Shown here one piece after another: positions 1-9,879 of a stretch of DNA of 64,000 nucleotides. Positions within the stretch are counted from its first letter, which is position 1, and each line of letters starts with the position of its first letter. Below the pieces are notes generated by a model. It did not search any database, was not told the DNA's origin, and saw nothing but the letters and a program-made list of their open reading frames with translations. Source of the DNA: Alentia gelatinosa (taxonomy: Eukaryota; Annelida; Polychaeta; Phyllodocida; Polynoidae); assembly GCA_950022655.1 (NCBI GenBank), contig OX465580.1, forward strand, positions 44,080,028-44,144,027. The letters are read 5' to 3'. Both the position numbers and the translations under genes were made by a program.

Positions 1-576
1 ATCTTATCTGCCACCGGGCCAGTTGCATGACATCCATCTGTCAGTCGGTATAGCGTATGAGTATGGACCTGTGTAGAGCATCTATACCTGTGTAGGGCAT
101 GGTGGATCCGAGGAGTGAAGAGATTCAACCTGTCATTTATTCTACCGAGTTCAGCAGAGAGGTCCAGACATCTATCAATAATTTCCTGCTGCTGCCGGGT
201 GTAGATTCTGTTCCCCTTGTTCCACGGTAACATCCATCGCGTAGCAGGTGGTGAAGATTATCTTCGTATTAGGAGACAAGTTACTTACGTCCCTATGTAT
301 GGCCAGACAGAGTTGGGTTACCCTCTCAAGAAATACCTGGGATGATTCTCGACGGAGAGACACCAGACCTGTGTGCCTACACTTCATCGTGGTTTCTGTG
401 ATCCCACACGATATATACACTACATCCATGTCGGTAAGAACCCCAGGTTTATGCAGGTAGTTCCAGATTCTATCAAATCCCGCTCCTTTCAGTGAAACAC
501 AAACGAAGTTCTGGAACATACGAGTATCATTACGCAAATAATTAACCCTCGAATCTCCAATGAACAGACGAACCAT
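1..576 (-). pseudogene. SGNH/GDSL-type hydrolase-like ORF, frameshifted and truncated by window edge
   Basis: The ORF opens at ATG 576-574, 28 bases after the NADAR stop. Its N-terminus is MVRLFIGDSRVNYL, giving the GDS nucleophile block. A second conserved strand reads DVVYISCG, where SGNH families usually carry an N-containing block III, so that block looks altered. The open frame stops at 175. A neighbouring frame continues towards the left edge and carries LTDGCHATG, matching the D-x-x-H block V that supplies the catalytic Asp and His. A frameshift near 190-230 therefore probably splits one hydrolase. In CR1 ORF1 and some Ngaro elements such domains are thought to act on lipid or ester substrates; here activity is unlikely unless the shift is an assembly error. 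Confidence 0.5.
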
Positions 577-604
577 GGTCCTTACCGTTATTACGATTGT
601 ATTA

Positions 605-1450
605 TTATTTCACTGGGACAGCTGATTTCAAGTGTGCCCGCACCCTTTCAAGAATACGACCTGTGTGATTCTCTCCTCTGTAACCCACATTGTCATAATT
701 AGGGTCATTGTACTTGGTGCCCCCACCCCAGAACGGGTCCAGGGTGGCCTCTACCAACTTACTAGGGTATGTGGCCAACAGACGGTCAGACAAAGCTTTA
801 TTTTGTACGAATTTTGCTGAGATGATCGATTCTAGTATGGATATTTTGATACTATCCCAACCATTTGACTTGATTTGTTTACTCAAGTGTTTGATATACT
901 TTGGTGAGCTGCTGTTCAGGACATGGTCTCCCATGTCAATGTCTCCAGCTAGTCCCGCTTTAGTATAAACAAAGGCTTGTTCGACGCTGTTGAATGTGTG
1001 GGTTTGTATGACTTCATAAATTTCTTCCTCGTTTTCGTTGTAGGTTTTCCAAGGTATTGATAGTCTCAGATCGGTAGGGAAAAAGTTACTTAAGAAGGAA
1101 GTTGCGCCGGCAAACAGAATCGATCCCATCTTAGATTTGCGAGTACCCTCCCCGTCCGGCACTCTGCACACAATCGCTAGTGGTTGCGCCTCGTTGACTC
1201 CTGTGATTACGTCACCCACTTGAGTGGTTGTTGATTGCCTTTCCGGCTCAGTAGTTCCCTGAGCACCAGTGTTGACCGGGACATCATCTATAGCATTTTC
1301 CGAGGTGCCGTCTCTATCCTTTTCTTTGGGAGGTGTTGCCACTTTAGGTTGGTCTTTAGCCAAGGCCTTTGTTATGTCAGAGATTATGGATTTCCTTATG
1401 TCGGGGTTAGACAAGGACGGGGGACGTGTTTCTCTAGAGTTCGGAGCCAT
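605..1450 (-). CDS. NADAR (YbiA-like) domain protein inside a retroelement-like cassette
   Basis: A 281-codon ORF from ATG 1450-1448 to TAA 607-605. Residues 1-105 are low-complexity (Ser/Thr/Lys/Asp-rich). Residues about 111-275 form a NADAR domain (DUF1768, the YbiA/N-glycosidase fold). They show SNFFP near 121, the glutamate-bearing SVEQAFVYTKA near 155, an ILESIISAKFVQN helix, the LVEATLDPFWGGG block near 232, and a terminal NHTGRILERVRAHL. The family acts on NAD/ADP-ribose-related or N-glycosidic substrates; the substrate here is unknown. The frame stays open upstream of the ATG to 1606 and encodes IGGRIYNFSDLNEIPVG, resembling the tail of LINE ORF1 RNA-binding domains. The protein may therefore normally be fused to the upstream segment. 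The domain itself has no internal stop. Confidence 0.75.
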   Translation of the reverse strand: MAPNSRETRPPSLSNPDIRKSIISDITKALAKDQPKVATPPKEKDRDGTSENAIDDVPVNTGAQGTTEPERQSTTTQVGDVITGVNEAQPLAIVCRVPDGEGTRKSKMGSILFAGATSFLSNFFPTDLRLSIPWKTYNENEEEIYEVIQTHTFNSVEQAFVYTKAGLAGDIDMGDHVLNSSSPKYIKHLSKQIKSNGWDSIKISILESIISAKFVQNKALSDRLLATYPSKLVEATLDPFWGGGTKYNDPNYDNVGYRGENHTGRILERVRAHLKSAVPVK

Positions 1451-1560
1451 TTGTCTTAGATTTTGTTCTGGGTCCCAATCAGGGGGAAAACATCCGACTG
1501 GTATCTCGTTTAGGTCCGAGAAGTTATAGATTCGGCCACCAATTTTAACTCCCTCTGGAA

Positions 1561-1974
1561 CTAGTTCTGCATTCCCTCCAATTCGCCTTTGGTAACCGTA
1601 ATCATTTTATATATGCCACGAGTCCGCCTCACGTTCCATGGCTCGTCCGGCTTGACAGAGACATTCCAACCTTGGGACGCACCAGTTACACGATATGAAT
1701 TTGAAAGGAAGCGTTCACATGCTGCAAGATTCGTAAAGGACACTAGGATAGGCTTAGGTCTGCCCATTTGGTCTTGAGCTTGGTTGTTTCTACCTACTAT
1801 CCTTGTGATATTCAAAACATCATCTGGCTTAAAATATAGGCCAGTTTCACTCACCAACTGATGAAAAATCATCTTCAAGTCCTCATGTGGAGAAAAAGGA
1901 ACAGCAGAGATAAGTTCAAAAACCCACTCAAAGATATGAATCTGGAAGAAGTCTTGGGAGGCCTGTTGGGATGT
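1561..1974 (-). pseudogene. LINE ORF1-like RNA-binding segment upstream of NADAR
   Basis: An open minus-strand frame runs from just after the stop at 1977-1975 to TAG at 1563-1561. It contains EDLKMIFHQLVSETG, a VLNITRIVGR strand, then RPKPILVSFTNLAACERFL and DEPWNVRRTRGIYKMI. The order (helix, I-x-R-x-G strand, RP-I-V-F strand, basic tail) resembles ORF1p of L1/CR1-type LINEs (transposase_22/RRM-like). The continuation typical of that tail appears in the next frame between 1606 and 1451. One frameshift in 1561-1606 would join this segment to the NADAR ORF. No convincing start codon is visible. Similarity is by motif only. Confidence 0.45.
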
Positions 1975-2859
1975 CTATCTTTTTCGGTCTGCCACAAGAC
2001 TGTCTTGTTTTGTCACTACAATCTCGCTTTCTCACTATGTATTAGATGACTTGTAGACCTAGTTTCACCTATATATGTTCGTCCTTTTTAACAGTAATCG
2101 TTATTACTGTCTCAGTGTATTCTGTAACATATTTTGTGTCTATTGTACCCATATATATGTATTTGTACTGTATTTGTCTATAGAGAATACAGATTGACGT
2201 CTGTTTAGCAACCATTACACCTCTGGTAGACGTCCTTTTTACGTTCGTTGGTGCACGAGAAAAGTTTTCAACATGTTGAAAACTTTCACCGGATGAGTAA
2301 CGGATGCGCGTCCGTAACTCATCCGTAACTTTTCAGTAACTCTTCCATTCTCTTTTGTTCGTATACGTTTCTCTTCCGTTATACATCCACAACTCATCCG
2401 TAACTTTTTTGTCGCCTACAGACACATTGCAGATGTCTACGGATGTCTACAGAAGTGTTGCGGATGTGTTACAGATGTGCATCAGATATCTTGCGGATGT
2501 CTTGAGCAGGCCAATGGATGTCTACAGAAATAAACAGAAATATTACGGTTTGGTTGCAGATGTATTTCTGGGTAAACATTTGTGTTTCAGTTGTGTTACG
2601 GTTGTGTTACGGATACATTACAGACCGATATCTGACTATATACAGGTGAATTTCTATAGATCCTCATTCTGCTTCTGGATACCATACGGTCAACATCTAC
2701 CTGGCCGCCTACATCATGGAAGAAAAGACTATAACAGGTTCAAGCTTCTGCTGCAGTATTGCAAGCTGGTCTGAAGGTTGTTCAAGCTGGCATTGACTAT
2801 ATCAAACTTGTGAAGAAGAGGAAAAAGAAATGATATCGCAAATCCTAGTCAAAGGCCTG

Positions 2860-3991
2860 GCTTGGTCTTGAGAGAAGACAGCAATTTGATCTATACGACC
2901 AGTTGGTGAAGGAGCTACGATTGGAAGACAGCCCTTCCTTCATGAGGATGCCGCCTGCTATGTTTGATGAAATTGAGAGATGTGTGTGGCCTCGTATCAC
3001 CAAGAAACCACCTCCTTCAGGACACCACTAGAACCAGGGATGAAAGTGGCCATTACACCCCAACACCTCACATCTGGGGCCAAGTGTTCTGATATGGGGT
3101 ATGGTTGGTGTGTTCCCCACAACACCATCTCCATCTTTGTGTGAGAGGTAATTATATTCATCTAATATTACACATACATTTTGTTATTTGTTCATATTGT
3201 TTGAATTGTAATATTATTACATTCAACACTTTTTACATATTATCATGTTCACCACATTTTCTATTTACCAATTGATGAATGCCATATATATAACAATGTT
3301 GACTCTAATAATAATTTTTTCCTGTAACTAAATCTTCTTTCCTATCTTTTTCTTTACAGGTGTGCCAAGCCATCGTAGATGAATTTATTGGTGAATTGAT
3401 GCCTGCGCAAACTATTCAGGAGTTCTGGTCCAACATCGCAGATGGCTTCTACAAAAGATGGAACCTGCTGCACATTCTTGGTGCTTTGGATGGAAAGCAC
3501 ATCTCTGCAAATGTCCACCATCGTCAGGTTCTACATACTTCATTTACAAGAAGTTCTTCTGCGCACTTGTCGACTCTGAGTACAAGTTCATCTGGGCGGA
3601 CATAGGTGGGAGTGGTGCAGCATCCAATGCACAGATTTGGAATGACTCTGACCTGAAAATGTCCATCGACTTTGGTGAAATGCAGCTGCCCGACCCAGAT
3701 CCACTGCCAAACGACACAGAGGATGAACTGTACTTCATTGTCGTGGATGAGACCTTTGGTCTAAGGAGTTATCTGCAGAAGCCGTTCAGCTTGAGAGGTC
3801 TTGATCATGAAGAACGGATATTCAACTATCATCTATCCTGGGCCCGTCGTGTGGTTGAAAATGCCTTTGGTATTCTCGCCAACAGGTTCCAGATGCTTAT
3901 GTCAACCATGGAGCATCACCCAGCAACCATCCGTTTCATCGTCACCACCTACATGGTTCTTCACAATCTCCTGCAGACACGTCACCCCTGA
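2860..3991 (+). pseudogene. PIF/Harbinger DDE transposase (broken)
   Basis: Exon 1 (to about 3147) encodes QFDLYDQLVKELRLEDSPSF and PRITKKP, then shifts frame into MKVAITPQHL and GWCVPHNTISIFV, both typical of Harbinger transposases. An intron at 3148-3359 has a GTAATT donor and a pyrimidine-rich TTTACAG acceptor. Exon 2 continues with VCQAIVDEFIGELMPAQTI, then GALDGKH (first catalytic Asp). After a frameshift near 3505-3515 come CPPSSGSTYF, YKFIWADIGGSGAASNAQIW, VVDETFGLRSYLQKPF (second Asp), RARRVVENAFGILANRF-like sequence with the catalytic Glu, and a stop after TRHP at 3991. At least two frameshifts make the copy inactive. Confidence 0.85.
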
Positions 3992-4004
3992 TACAGAACC
4001 ATCT

Positions 4005-4560
4005 ACAGTAAAACCCCGCTTCCGGGACACCCTGCTTAACCCTATCGCACCGGGTACCCGCGGCAGGGGTACAGTCATGGAGCGGGGTACTAGTGCCAGT
4101 GACTACCGCTAGAGGCTGGGCATATAGGCCTATTGTGAACATTTTAATCTCTGTATCACGTGACATGACACGTGATATTTAATACTGTTTTCTATTTCGC
4201 CCGGAATATCAAATATGATGTTATATCTACATTCTCTGAAAGTTTCATGTATATTGAACGATTATTTCCAATTTTATATTAAAAAACGAATATTTTGTAA
4301 ATGATGCCTCAAGGCATCACCCGGCCGGCTCCGGTTGATGCCTTGAGGCATCACCCAGCCAGCCCCGGTTGATGCCTCAAGGCATCACCCGGCGTGAATG
4401 GGTTAAGGGGTGTCCCGCTTTAGGGGTCAATTTGCTCGGAACTGAAATTTCTCTATTAAGAGTTTATTTTAACCCACAGTTAAGGGGACACCCCGCTTTA
4501 GGGGACAGTTTTTCGGTACATGAATGCTTCAAAACCCCGCTTAAGGACACAGTTTGGGGG
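4005..4560. repeat. MITE-like block with CCCCGCTTAAGG ends and palindromic 34-bp tandem units
   Basis: Several partial copies of the words CCCCGCTT(A/T)AGGGG and GGGACA occur around 4013-4045, 4405-4420, 4485-4505 and 4535-4555. They match the ends of the small hairpin at 5148-5224. Inside, a 34-bp unit repeats 2.5 times with a 16-bp palindrome at 4303-4318, 4337-4352 and 4371-4386. The middle copy is in the opposite spelling (CTTGAG against CTCAAG). No ORF of interest is present. Confidence 0.5.
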
Positions 4561-5147
4561 GGACATCTTATCAAAAACATTCCAGATTATCACAAAATCT
4601 GTGTTTATGCTGCTCGTTTGTATACGGGTCAGACATTGTCGCATCCAGAACAATAGATTAAGCATTCCTGGGCGGGCCCGGGCGGCCGGAGTGTGTTGTT
4701 TGAATGGTAATCCCTACATCTCTAGTGGCTCTGGGCAGACTATAATGAGTGAATATTAGTAACAGTGATTTTCGTGCCTGCTGAAGGTGCCAGGTAAGAG
4801 GCCCCCTTACAGGTTAGCGGTGGGCGTCTCAGGGTTGGTAGGTTTGAAGGTGTGATACCTCAGTAGACCTCAACCCCAGACACCCCCTTCAATGAGGTGG
4901 ACCTCCTGGACCTCCTGAAGATGCCTTCCTGGGACTGTGAAACTGTTCTTTGAACTGTGTTGGATGCTGTAAATACATGTATTATTTGTCTATTTATTTT
5001 CTAAATTTGTGTATTTGTTTATATTTATTTGGTATTTATTTTCTATTTATTTGCTTGGAATATGTTATTAATAACCCTTTTAACTTAATAACCAGTATTT
5101 CCTTCATTTATGTAGGTATTCTCTATTGTATAACTATTGGCAGGCTG

Positions 5148-5224
5148 AAAACCCTGCTTAAGGGGATACCCCGCTTAAGGGACACTTTGCTTGGAACAGA
5201 GGATGTCCCCTTAAGCAGGGTTTT
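5148..5224. mobile_element. 77-bp hairpin MITE
   Basis: The left end AAAACCCTGCTTAAGGGGA and the right end, read on the other strand, agree over about 19 of 21 bases, with a second CCCCGCTTAAGGG copy internally. It shares terminal words with 4005-4560. It is too short to code. Confidence 0.6.
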
Positions 5225-5702
5225 AATGTACTTGATATGGAGGACAAGGATAACAATCTTGTTCCTGGAGAGTGGAGACGTGGCTGGGTTATGCGAGTCT
5301 GTGTCGCCATACAAGGTCACAACCAGGACAACCGTGAAGGGGAGAAATTGCTCAATCTCCTGAAACACTGGATGAACTCCCCTGCTGGCATGGTCCCCTG
5401 GCAAGAGAAGATGATCTGAAGAAAACACAACAGTCCTTTTCAGACCCCCCATGTTCCCAAAGGTTTCGGTCACAGCTCAGTTTCTATGTTCTTAAAAAAA
5501 AAAAGTTCTATTTCTTTTTTCTTTTCTTTCTGTTTCTGTTTCTTTTTCTTCTTTTTTTTTCTTTTAGAATTTTCTTTTTCTATTACTATTACTGGTATTA
5601 CTATTGCTTATATCTTCTTCTATATATCTATATCTTTTATCTTATGCCTTGTAATGTGATAGTAGTTTGCACTAGGTATATGCAGTTATCACTATATACT
5701 GA

Positions 5703-5745
5703 AATAAAGAGCCACACAGAAATTTTCAATTAAACAAACTTTATT
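5703..5745. promoter_or_regulatory. Facing polyadenylation signals of the convergent Harbinger genes
   Basis: AATAAA lies on the plus strand at 5703-5708 and on the minus strand at 5745-5740. The minus signal sits about 95 bases beyond the stop of the MADF/poly-Q relic, the expected spacing. The plus signal is the nearest one seen downstream of the transposase relic, though 1.7 kb away because of inserted repeats. Confidence 0.4.
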
Positions 5746-6000
5746 AAAAACATACCTAAATAACAACATATATGCATCCGTTATCACAGAGTTTCGCCCG
5801 GGAGAGTCAGAGTCCTATGTAGCAGAGTTCAAGAGGTTTATGGTGACGGGGTAGCAATAAGATCTGTAGTGCTGATATCCGGCCCACCGGGTGTAGGCAG
5901 GGATAAGTTGGAGAGGTTGAGGCTAGTACTGAAGGCTGGAGGAGAACTGTCTAGTGTCATCAATGCCAAGTTAATCATGCTACAGGTATGGCTCATGTCC

Positions 6001-6420
6001 TGAGAGGTTTGTGACTGCTGTGACTGTGACTTATGTGACTGTGACTGCTGTGACTGTGACTGTGATGACTGTGACTGTGACGACTGTGACTGTGACGACT
6101 GTGACTGTGACGACTGTGACTGCTGCGACTGTGACTCTACCAGTTGCGACTGACTTGAACTCGGGCTCGTCACAAGAGGTACCAGCCCTGAGACGCCCAC
6201 CGTCTCTTTCGAGACTCCCCCACAGGGAGGCCTGCTGCATCGTTGGAATGGCTTGACACCATTGATGCGGCATCGGTTGATAACAGCTGCAGCTGGTTGT
6301 ACTGTGTCTGCTGTTGCTGTTGCTGCTGGTGCTGGTGCTGCAGTTGCTGCTGGTGCTGGTGCTGGTGCTGGTGCTGGTGCTGGTGCTGTAGTTGCTGCTG
6401 CTGTTGCTGCTGCTGCCTCT
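6001..6420 (-). repeat. Coding microsatellites: Gln-Ser and Gln/Gln-His runs
   Basis: Bases 6010-6130 are a TGTGACTGTGACGAC-type array that encodes alternating Gln-Ser on the minus strand. Bases 6300-6418 are a CTGCTGGTG-type array that encodes poly-Gln and Gln-His. The many open frames on either strand here are compositional. Confidence 0.8.
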
Positions 6421-7524
6421 GTCGCTTCCAGTCACAATTCAGTTTTATGGATGTATCCTCAAACTCGAGGAATTTTTCATCTGTCACAGACCAACAGACC
6501 TCCTTCACCCAGTTGATGAAAGCGTTATGAACCTTAGGTACCTCTGTTGTGGTGATGTGGGAAGACACTTCACTTATTTGTGCCTACACTTCTGGGAGAG
6601 TTTTTCTGATTACGGTCATCACTGGTTCAACAGCCCCCCCCCCCTGCTGGGGTCCTCTTTTTGGAGGTGGAGGCTACGGAAGCATGGGATGTTGAGTCAG
6701 ATGGAACCTCGATGTTATCATCTGGAGGCAGATGGTCCTTCTGTACAATTATTTCTGCCTCAGCCCTGTTATCTCTCGCTTTGGCCAGTGCCTCCTGGAC
6801 TTGTAATTATAGGAGGTGAAGACTTATAAATAAATTGCATCAATTAGTTTCCCATCATCTGAAACATTTATGCATAGCATTCGAGTATAGTATTTGTCCC
6901 TGGTATTTAAAATGACAACTACATTATTGATATTTGTACATAATTGAATGGAAAACAAAACAGGTAAATGTGTAATATAATTGTATCAAAGGAATTTGTC
7001 CCTGGTACAGGTTGTGGTAATATAGTGATCTGGCATTTTTGAGGATATTGCAATATGATTGTATTATATGAATACATTACGTAAGCTGATTAAATAAAAT
7101 GTGCTGTATTTTGGATGTAAAACTAAATTGCAGGAAAATAATAAAATACTCACATTCCGTACTGGTTTCTGCCGGTGACGTATGACACCATCCAGGTATT
7201 TAAAGCGTTCCAATACCCATCACTCACAGTATGTGAGGACACGGGACCCCTGGCCAGATTTTGTAGAATGCAGTTTGATATTCCGTCTCTCAGGTCGATG
7301 TACCACACCTCGAGTTCTTTGACTGAAAAGATGAAGTAAAAGGAAATGTTCAGAAATATTGTCTCTATTTCTTTCTACTCAAGTAATTTTGGTATATACA
7401 TAAAACAGGTCTGCTGGGATTGACAGAAATGACCAATCTGTTCACCCTCTTGGTCGCCTTGCCTCCTCGTGGTGCAGACCAGATATGCTTGCACGCAAGC
7501 ATATATAAAGCAATGGGGCTAGGT

Positions 7525-7690
7525 GGGGAGTTAGCTTAGTGGTAAAGAGCACAAGACTTTGTTGATTCAGGTCCCACTGCAGCCACTTTTCTCCTTCACC
7601 CCCCAGCAGTGGTAGATTTACTACTATATCAAAGGCCAATCCTTCTCATACCATGTCTATGTGGTGTGGGAAGTAAAAGAACTCTCACCT
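7525..7690 (+). mobile_element. Possible tRNA-derived SINE
   Basis: GGGGAGTTAGCTTAGTGGTA AAGAGC resembles a tRNA 5' end with a pol III A box. About 35 bases on, TTGATTCAGGTCCCA resembles a degenerate B box. The following 100 bases lack coding potential. It lies in an intron of the MADF relic. No clean tail or flanking duplication is seen. Confidence 0.4.
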
Positions 7691-8625
7691 CAGTAAATGT
7701 GTAGCGGTGGGATTTCCTCCTACATTTATCTCATAGATTTGGTCAAATCCAAAGTAAGTCTAATTGAAAAAATTGGATGTTAATTATGCAATGTGTTTTT
7801 CCAATATAAATGTCTAATTATGATTAAAAATTACAATCTAATGAAAATTTGAAATTTGATTTAGATTAAATGAATTAAAATGTGCACTCATCATCTACAC
7901 CAATATCTGCCGCCTTCTCCCTCCAGAGTCTGTCTTTCATCGCCTTGTTTTTAAACTCTTTGTCTTTGGTACACCACAGGCAGGGGTGAGCCTCTACCCA
8001 TTTGATGATTTCAGTTCCCAACTGCTCATCTCCCAGCTGTATTTTCTTTTTCCGATGGGCTTTCTGTTTTTTTATCAGCCTCATGGGAAGGGATAGTTTC
8101 AGAGGCTATCGACGAGGAAGAGGATGTCCTCATGTGCTGAGCGGGTGGAGAAATGACCTCACCCCCTATAGTAGCAGCAGCAGAGGCTTAAGTAGTAGCA
8201 GCAGAAGCTGCTTCAGCATCCAGTTCCTCTTCAAATTCTTGATGTACTTCAACTTGTATGACTTGCATCTCAGTCTCAGCTGGGGGAGAAGGGGAGGGTA
8301 CAGGGGGTCTCCTCTTCCCCTTCCCTTTATATCCGACTCCTTTCGGCATAGTGAGTGTTCAGTGCGAGATCGAGAAGTGGCTTGAACTTTGACACAGAGC
8401 TCCTCTTTTTATATACCCCGCCATCCTTTTCCACAAGCTTTCCGTTACTCTTCCGTAACTCTTCTGCAATTATACTTTACACATCCGCAACACTTCCGTA
8501 AAAATCTGTTGGCAACTGTTACTCATCCATAGGACTATCAAAACGTAATTATCCGTAACTCTTCCATAAGTTTTCCGCAACATGTCTGGAACTATACCAT
8601 TACTCTTCCAGTGTGTTGCACCGGG

Positions 8626-9470
8626 GTAGTCCATCCGTTCAACCTCGTCACATTCATTTCTCTTCCATAAGCCTAATTTGAATGGGCCATTAGAAATGTA
8701 ATAGAACTTTACACCGCTTGGGTACACTGCACGTAACATGTGTTATTGCTTGTTAAAAGATTTTTGTAAAGTGTATTTATTCTAGTGAAACACAACGAAA
8801 GAGTATCACAGCTCAGTAAGGACCTGAATCATTAGGAATCAACAATGGAGGTAACTGTAGCCTCTAGTCTCTCCAGTCGTCAAGGCTGTTGATGTTCAAT
8901 GTTGTATGTGTTTAAGACGGATGTAAAAGAAAATCCCATGTACAATCACATGATTGAGAATTATGTTCATCAGAAATAGACTATTTTTCAACAAAAAAAA
9001 TATATATCCATAGGTCAAGGAGACATTGGACAATAACTAAAAGGAACATTGGTAGACTGTGAGTACTGCTGTAACCAAGATGAATTGATTCATATGAACT
9101 ATACAGAAGTGAATGTGATTGTATGTTGATGAGAATTGTTATAAATTTTGTTATAATACATGTTATAAATACTTATCTGTGTATGGTTAGGGGCCGCCCA
9201 TAGATGATGTCACACTTTCTTAGGAGATTTTTAGGACCCCCACCCCCTTTCACACTCTGTCACACATTTTGTACCATCCCCCAAATGATTGTCACACTTT
9301 CCAAAACAGCTCCCCCCCCCCCCCCATATTCTTTCTTATGCAAGATGACATAACACAACAGTGATTATATCTTTGACGAAGCTACTGTAATACACCATTA
9401 ATTTAGAGGCAGATATGACTATGACTATGACTTTAGACTAACGAATCATATGCAGTGCTGATCTTTTGAT
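8626..9470. other. Gene-free stretch, interspersed repeat with poly-C
   Basis: I see no coding signal. From about 9189 to 9330 there is GGGGCCGCCCATAGATGATG followed by repeated GTCACACTTT words and C-rich runs (C12 near 9311-9324). This resembles a widespread invertebrate interspersed repeat terminus. Confidence 0.4.
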
Positions 9471-9879
9471 CAAGCATAAATATAGTCTGGTCTAGTCTCT
9501 TCTGGGGGTCGTTGCTCCCCGTTTTGCAGAAACAGACTTGACGGAGGCAACCGGAGGGATTCCTCTGTAATGCTCATTGAGCCCACCAGGTCCCTGGAGG
9601 TTTCCAAACACCCTCCGGAAATCAGTCCGTCTCCAGACTGGGCTTGGACCACCTCCAGAAAGGCTCCCACTGTCCACCTGCCTACTAGGACCCTCTGCTT
9701 ATATCGGATGGGAAGCCTGTGCATTGGATAGTGTTGTTGAACTTATGAGAGTTGTGGTTAATAAAAATCCTCAGTTATGCAGTAAACTGGTGTCCTCGTT
9801 GTGTACTACAATATGTAGGTGAGAAACGGGGGGGGGGGGGGGCGGTGAGAGTGAGTTAGGGAGCAGGATGATAAGAGTA

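Larger units (their letters stand above)
1..1975 (-). mobile_element. Retroelement-like cassette, ORF1-type + NADAR + SGNH, cut by left window edge
   Basis: Three adjacent minus-strand reading frames follow one another with little or no spacing: an ORF1/RRM-like segment (1974-1561), a NADAR segment (1606-605) and an SGNH hydrolase-like segment (576 to the edge). Small frameshifts separate them, as expected of an ageing copy of one multi-domain unit. The first segment resembles the C-terminal part of LINE ORF1 proteins, and SGNH esterases are known from CR1-type ORF1 and some Ngaro elements, so I infer a retrotransposon. No reverse transcriptase is visible; it would lie left of position 1. A host gene cluster is the alternative. 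Confidence 0.5.
5838..8349 (-). pseudogene. MADF / poly-Q accessory protein of the Harbinger element (broken, multi-exon)
   Basis: A start at ATG 8349-8347 opens MPKGVGYKGKGKRR. The frame then meets an in-frame TAA in an alanine/threonine run and a frameshift. It next encodes a MADF DNA-binding domain (8040-7875: GTEIIKWVEAHPCLW, AMKDRLWREKAADIG). A likely exon at 7322-7154 has acceptor TTTTCAG and donor GTGAGT and encodes VKELEVWYIDLRDGIS and YWNALNTWMVSYVTG. A further small exon at 7759-7689 is possible. The last exon (about 6800-5838) encodes VQEALAKARDNRAEAEI, shifts frame at a C/G homopolymer near 6637-6650, then reads VHNAFINWVKEVCWSVTDEKF followed by long Gln/His and Gln/Ser repeats. 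In active Harbinger elements this partner helps bring the transposase to the nucleus and the termini. Several lesions make it inactive. Confidence 0.75.
2250..8625. mobile_element. Decayed two-gene PIF/Harbinger transposon
   Basis: A DDE transposase relic (+, 2860-3991) and a MADF/poly-Q protein relic (-, 5838-8349) are arranged convergently, the classic PIF/Harbinger pair. Subterminal inverted repeats bracket them. Bases 2452-2469 are the exact reverse complement of 8479-8496 (18 bp). Longer imperfect matches around 2268-2310 and 8545-8590 share words such as acatgttg, aaaactt and acggat. Both sides also carry GGTGCA (near 2251 and, inverted, near 8620), a plausible outer end. I could not identify a clean 3-bp target duplication, so the ends are approximate. 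Internal MITEs and a SINE inflate its length. Confidence 0.7.

Noticed and set aside
6011..6530. Several long overlapping ORFs on both strands
   Set aside because: They arise from the GACTGT and CTGGTG microsatellites inside the MADF/poly-Q relic; only the minus-strand Gln-rich frames fit the family.
7525..7600. Candidate functional tRNA gene
   Set aside because: The A-box-like and B-box-like words are present, but no cloverleaf with acceptor and anticodon stems can be formed; better explained as a SINE head.
9470..9822. Candidate LTR upstream of the gag relic
   Set aside because: It has an AATAAA and compact structure, but no second copy in the window and no clear TG...CA ends or primer-binding site.
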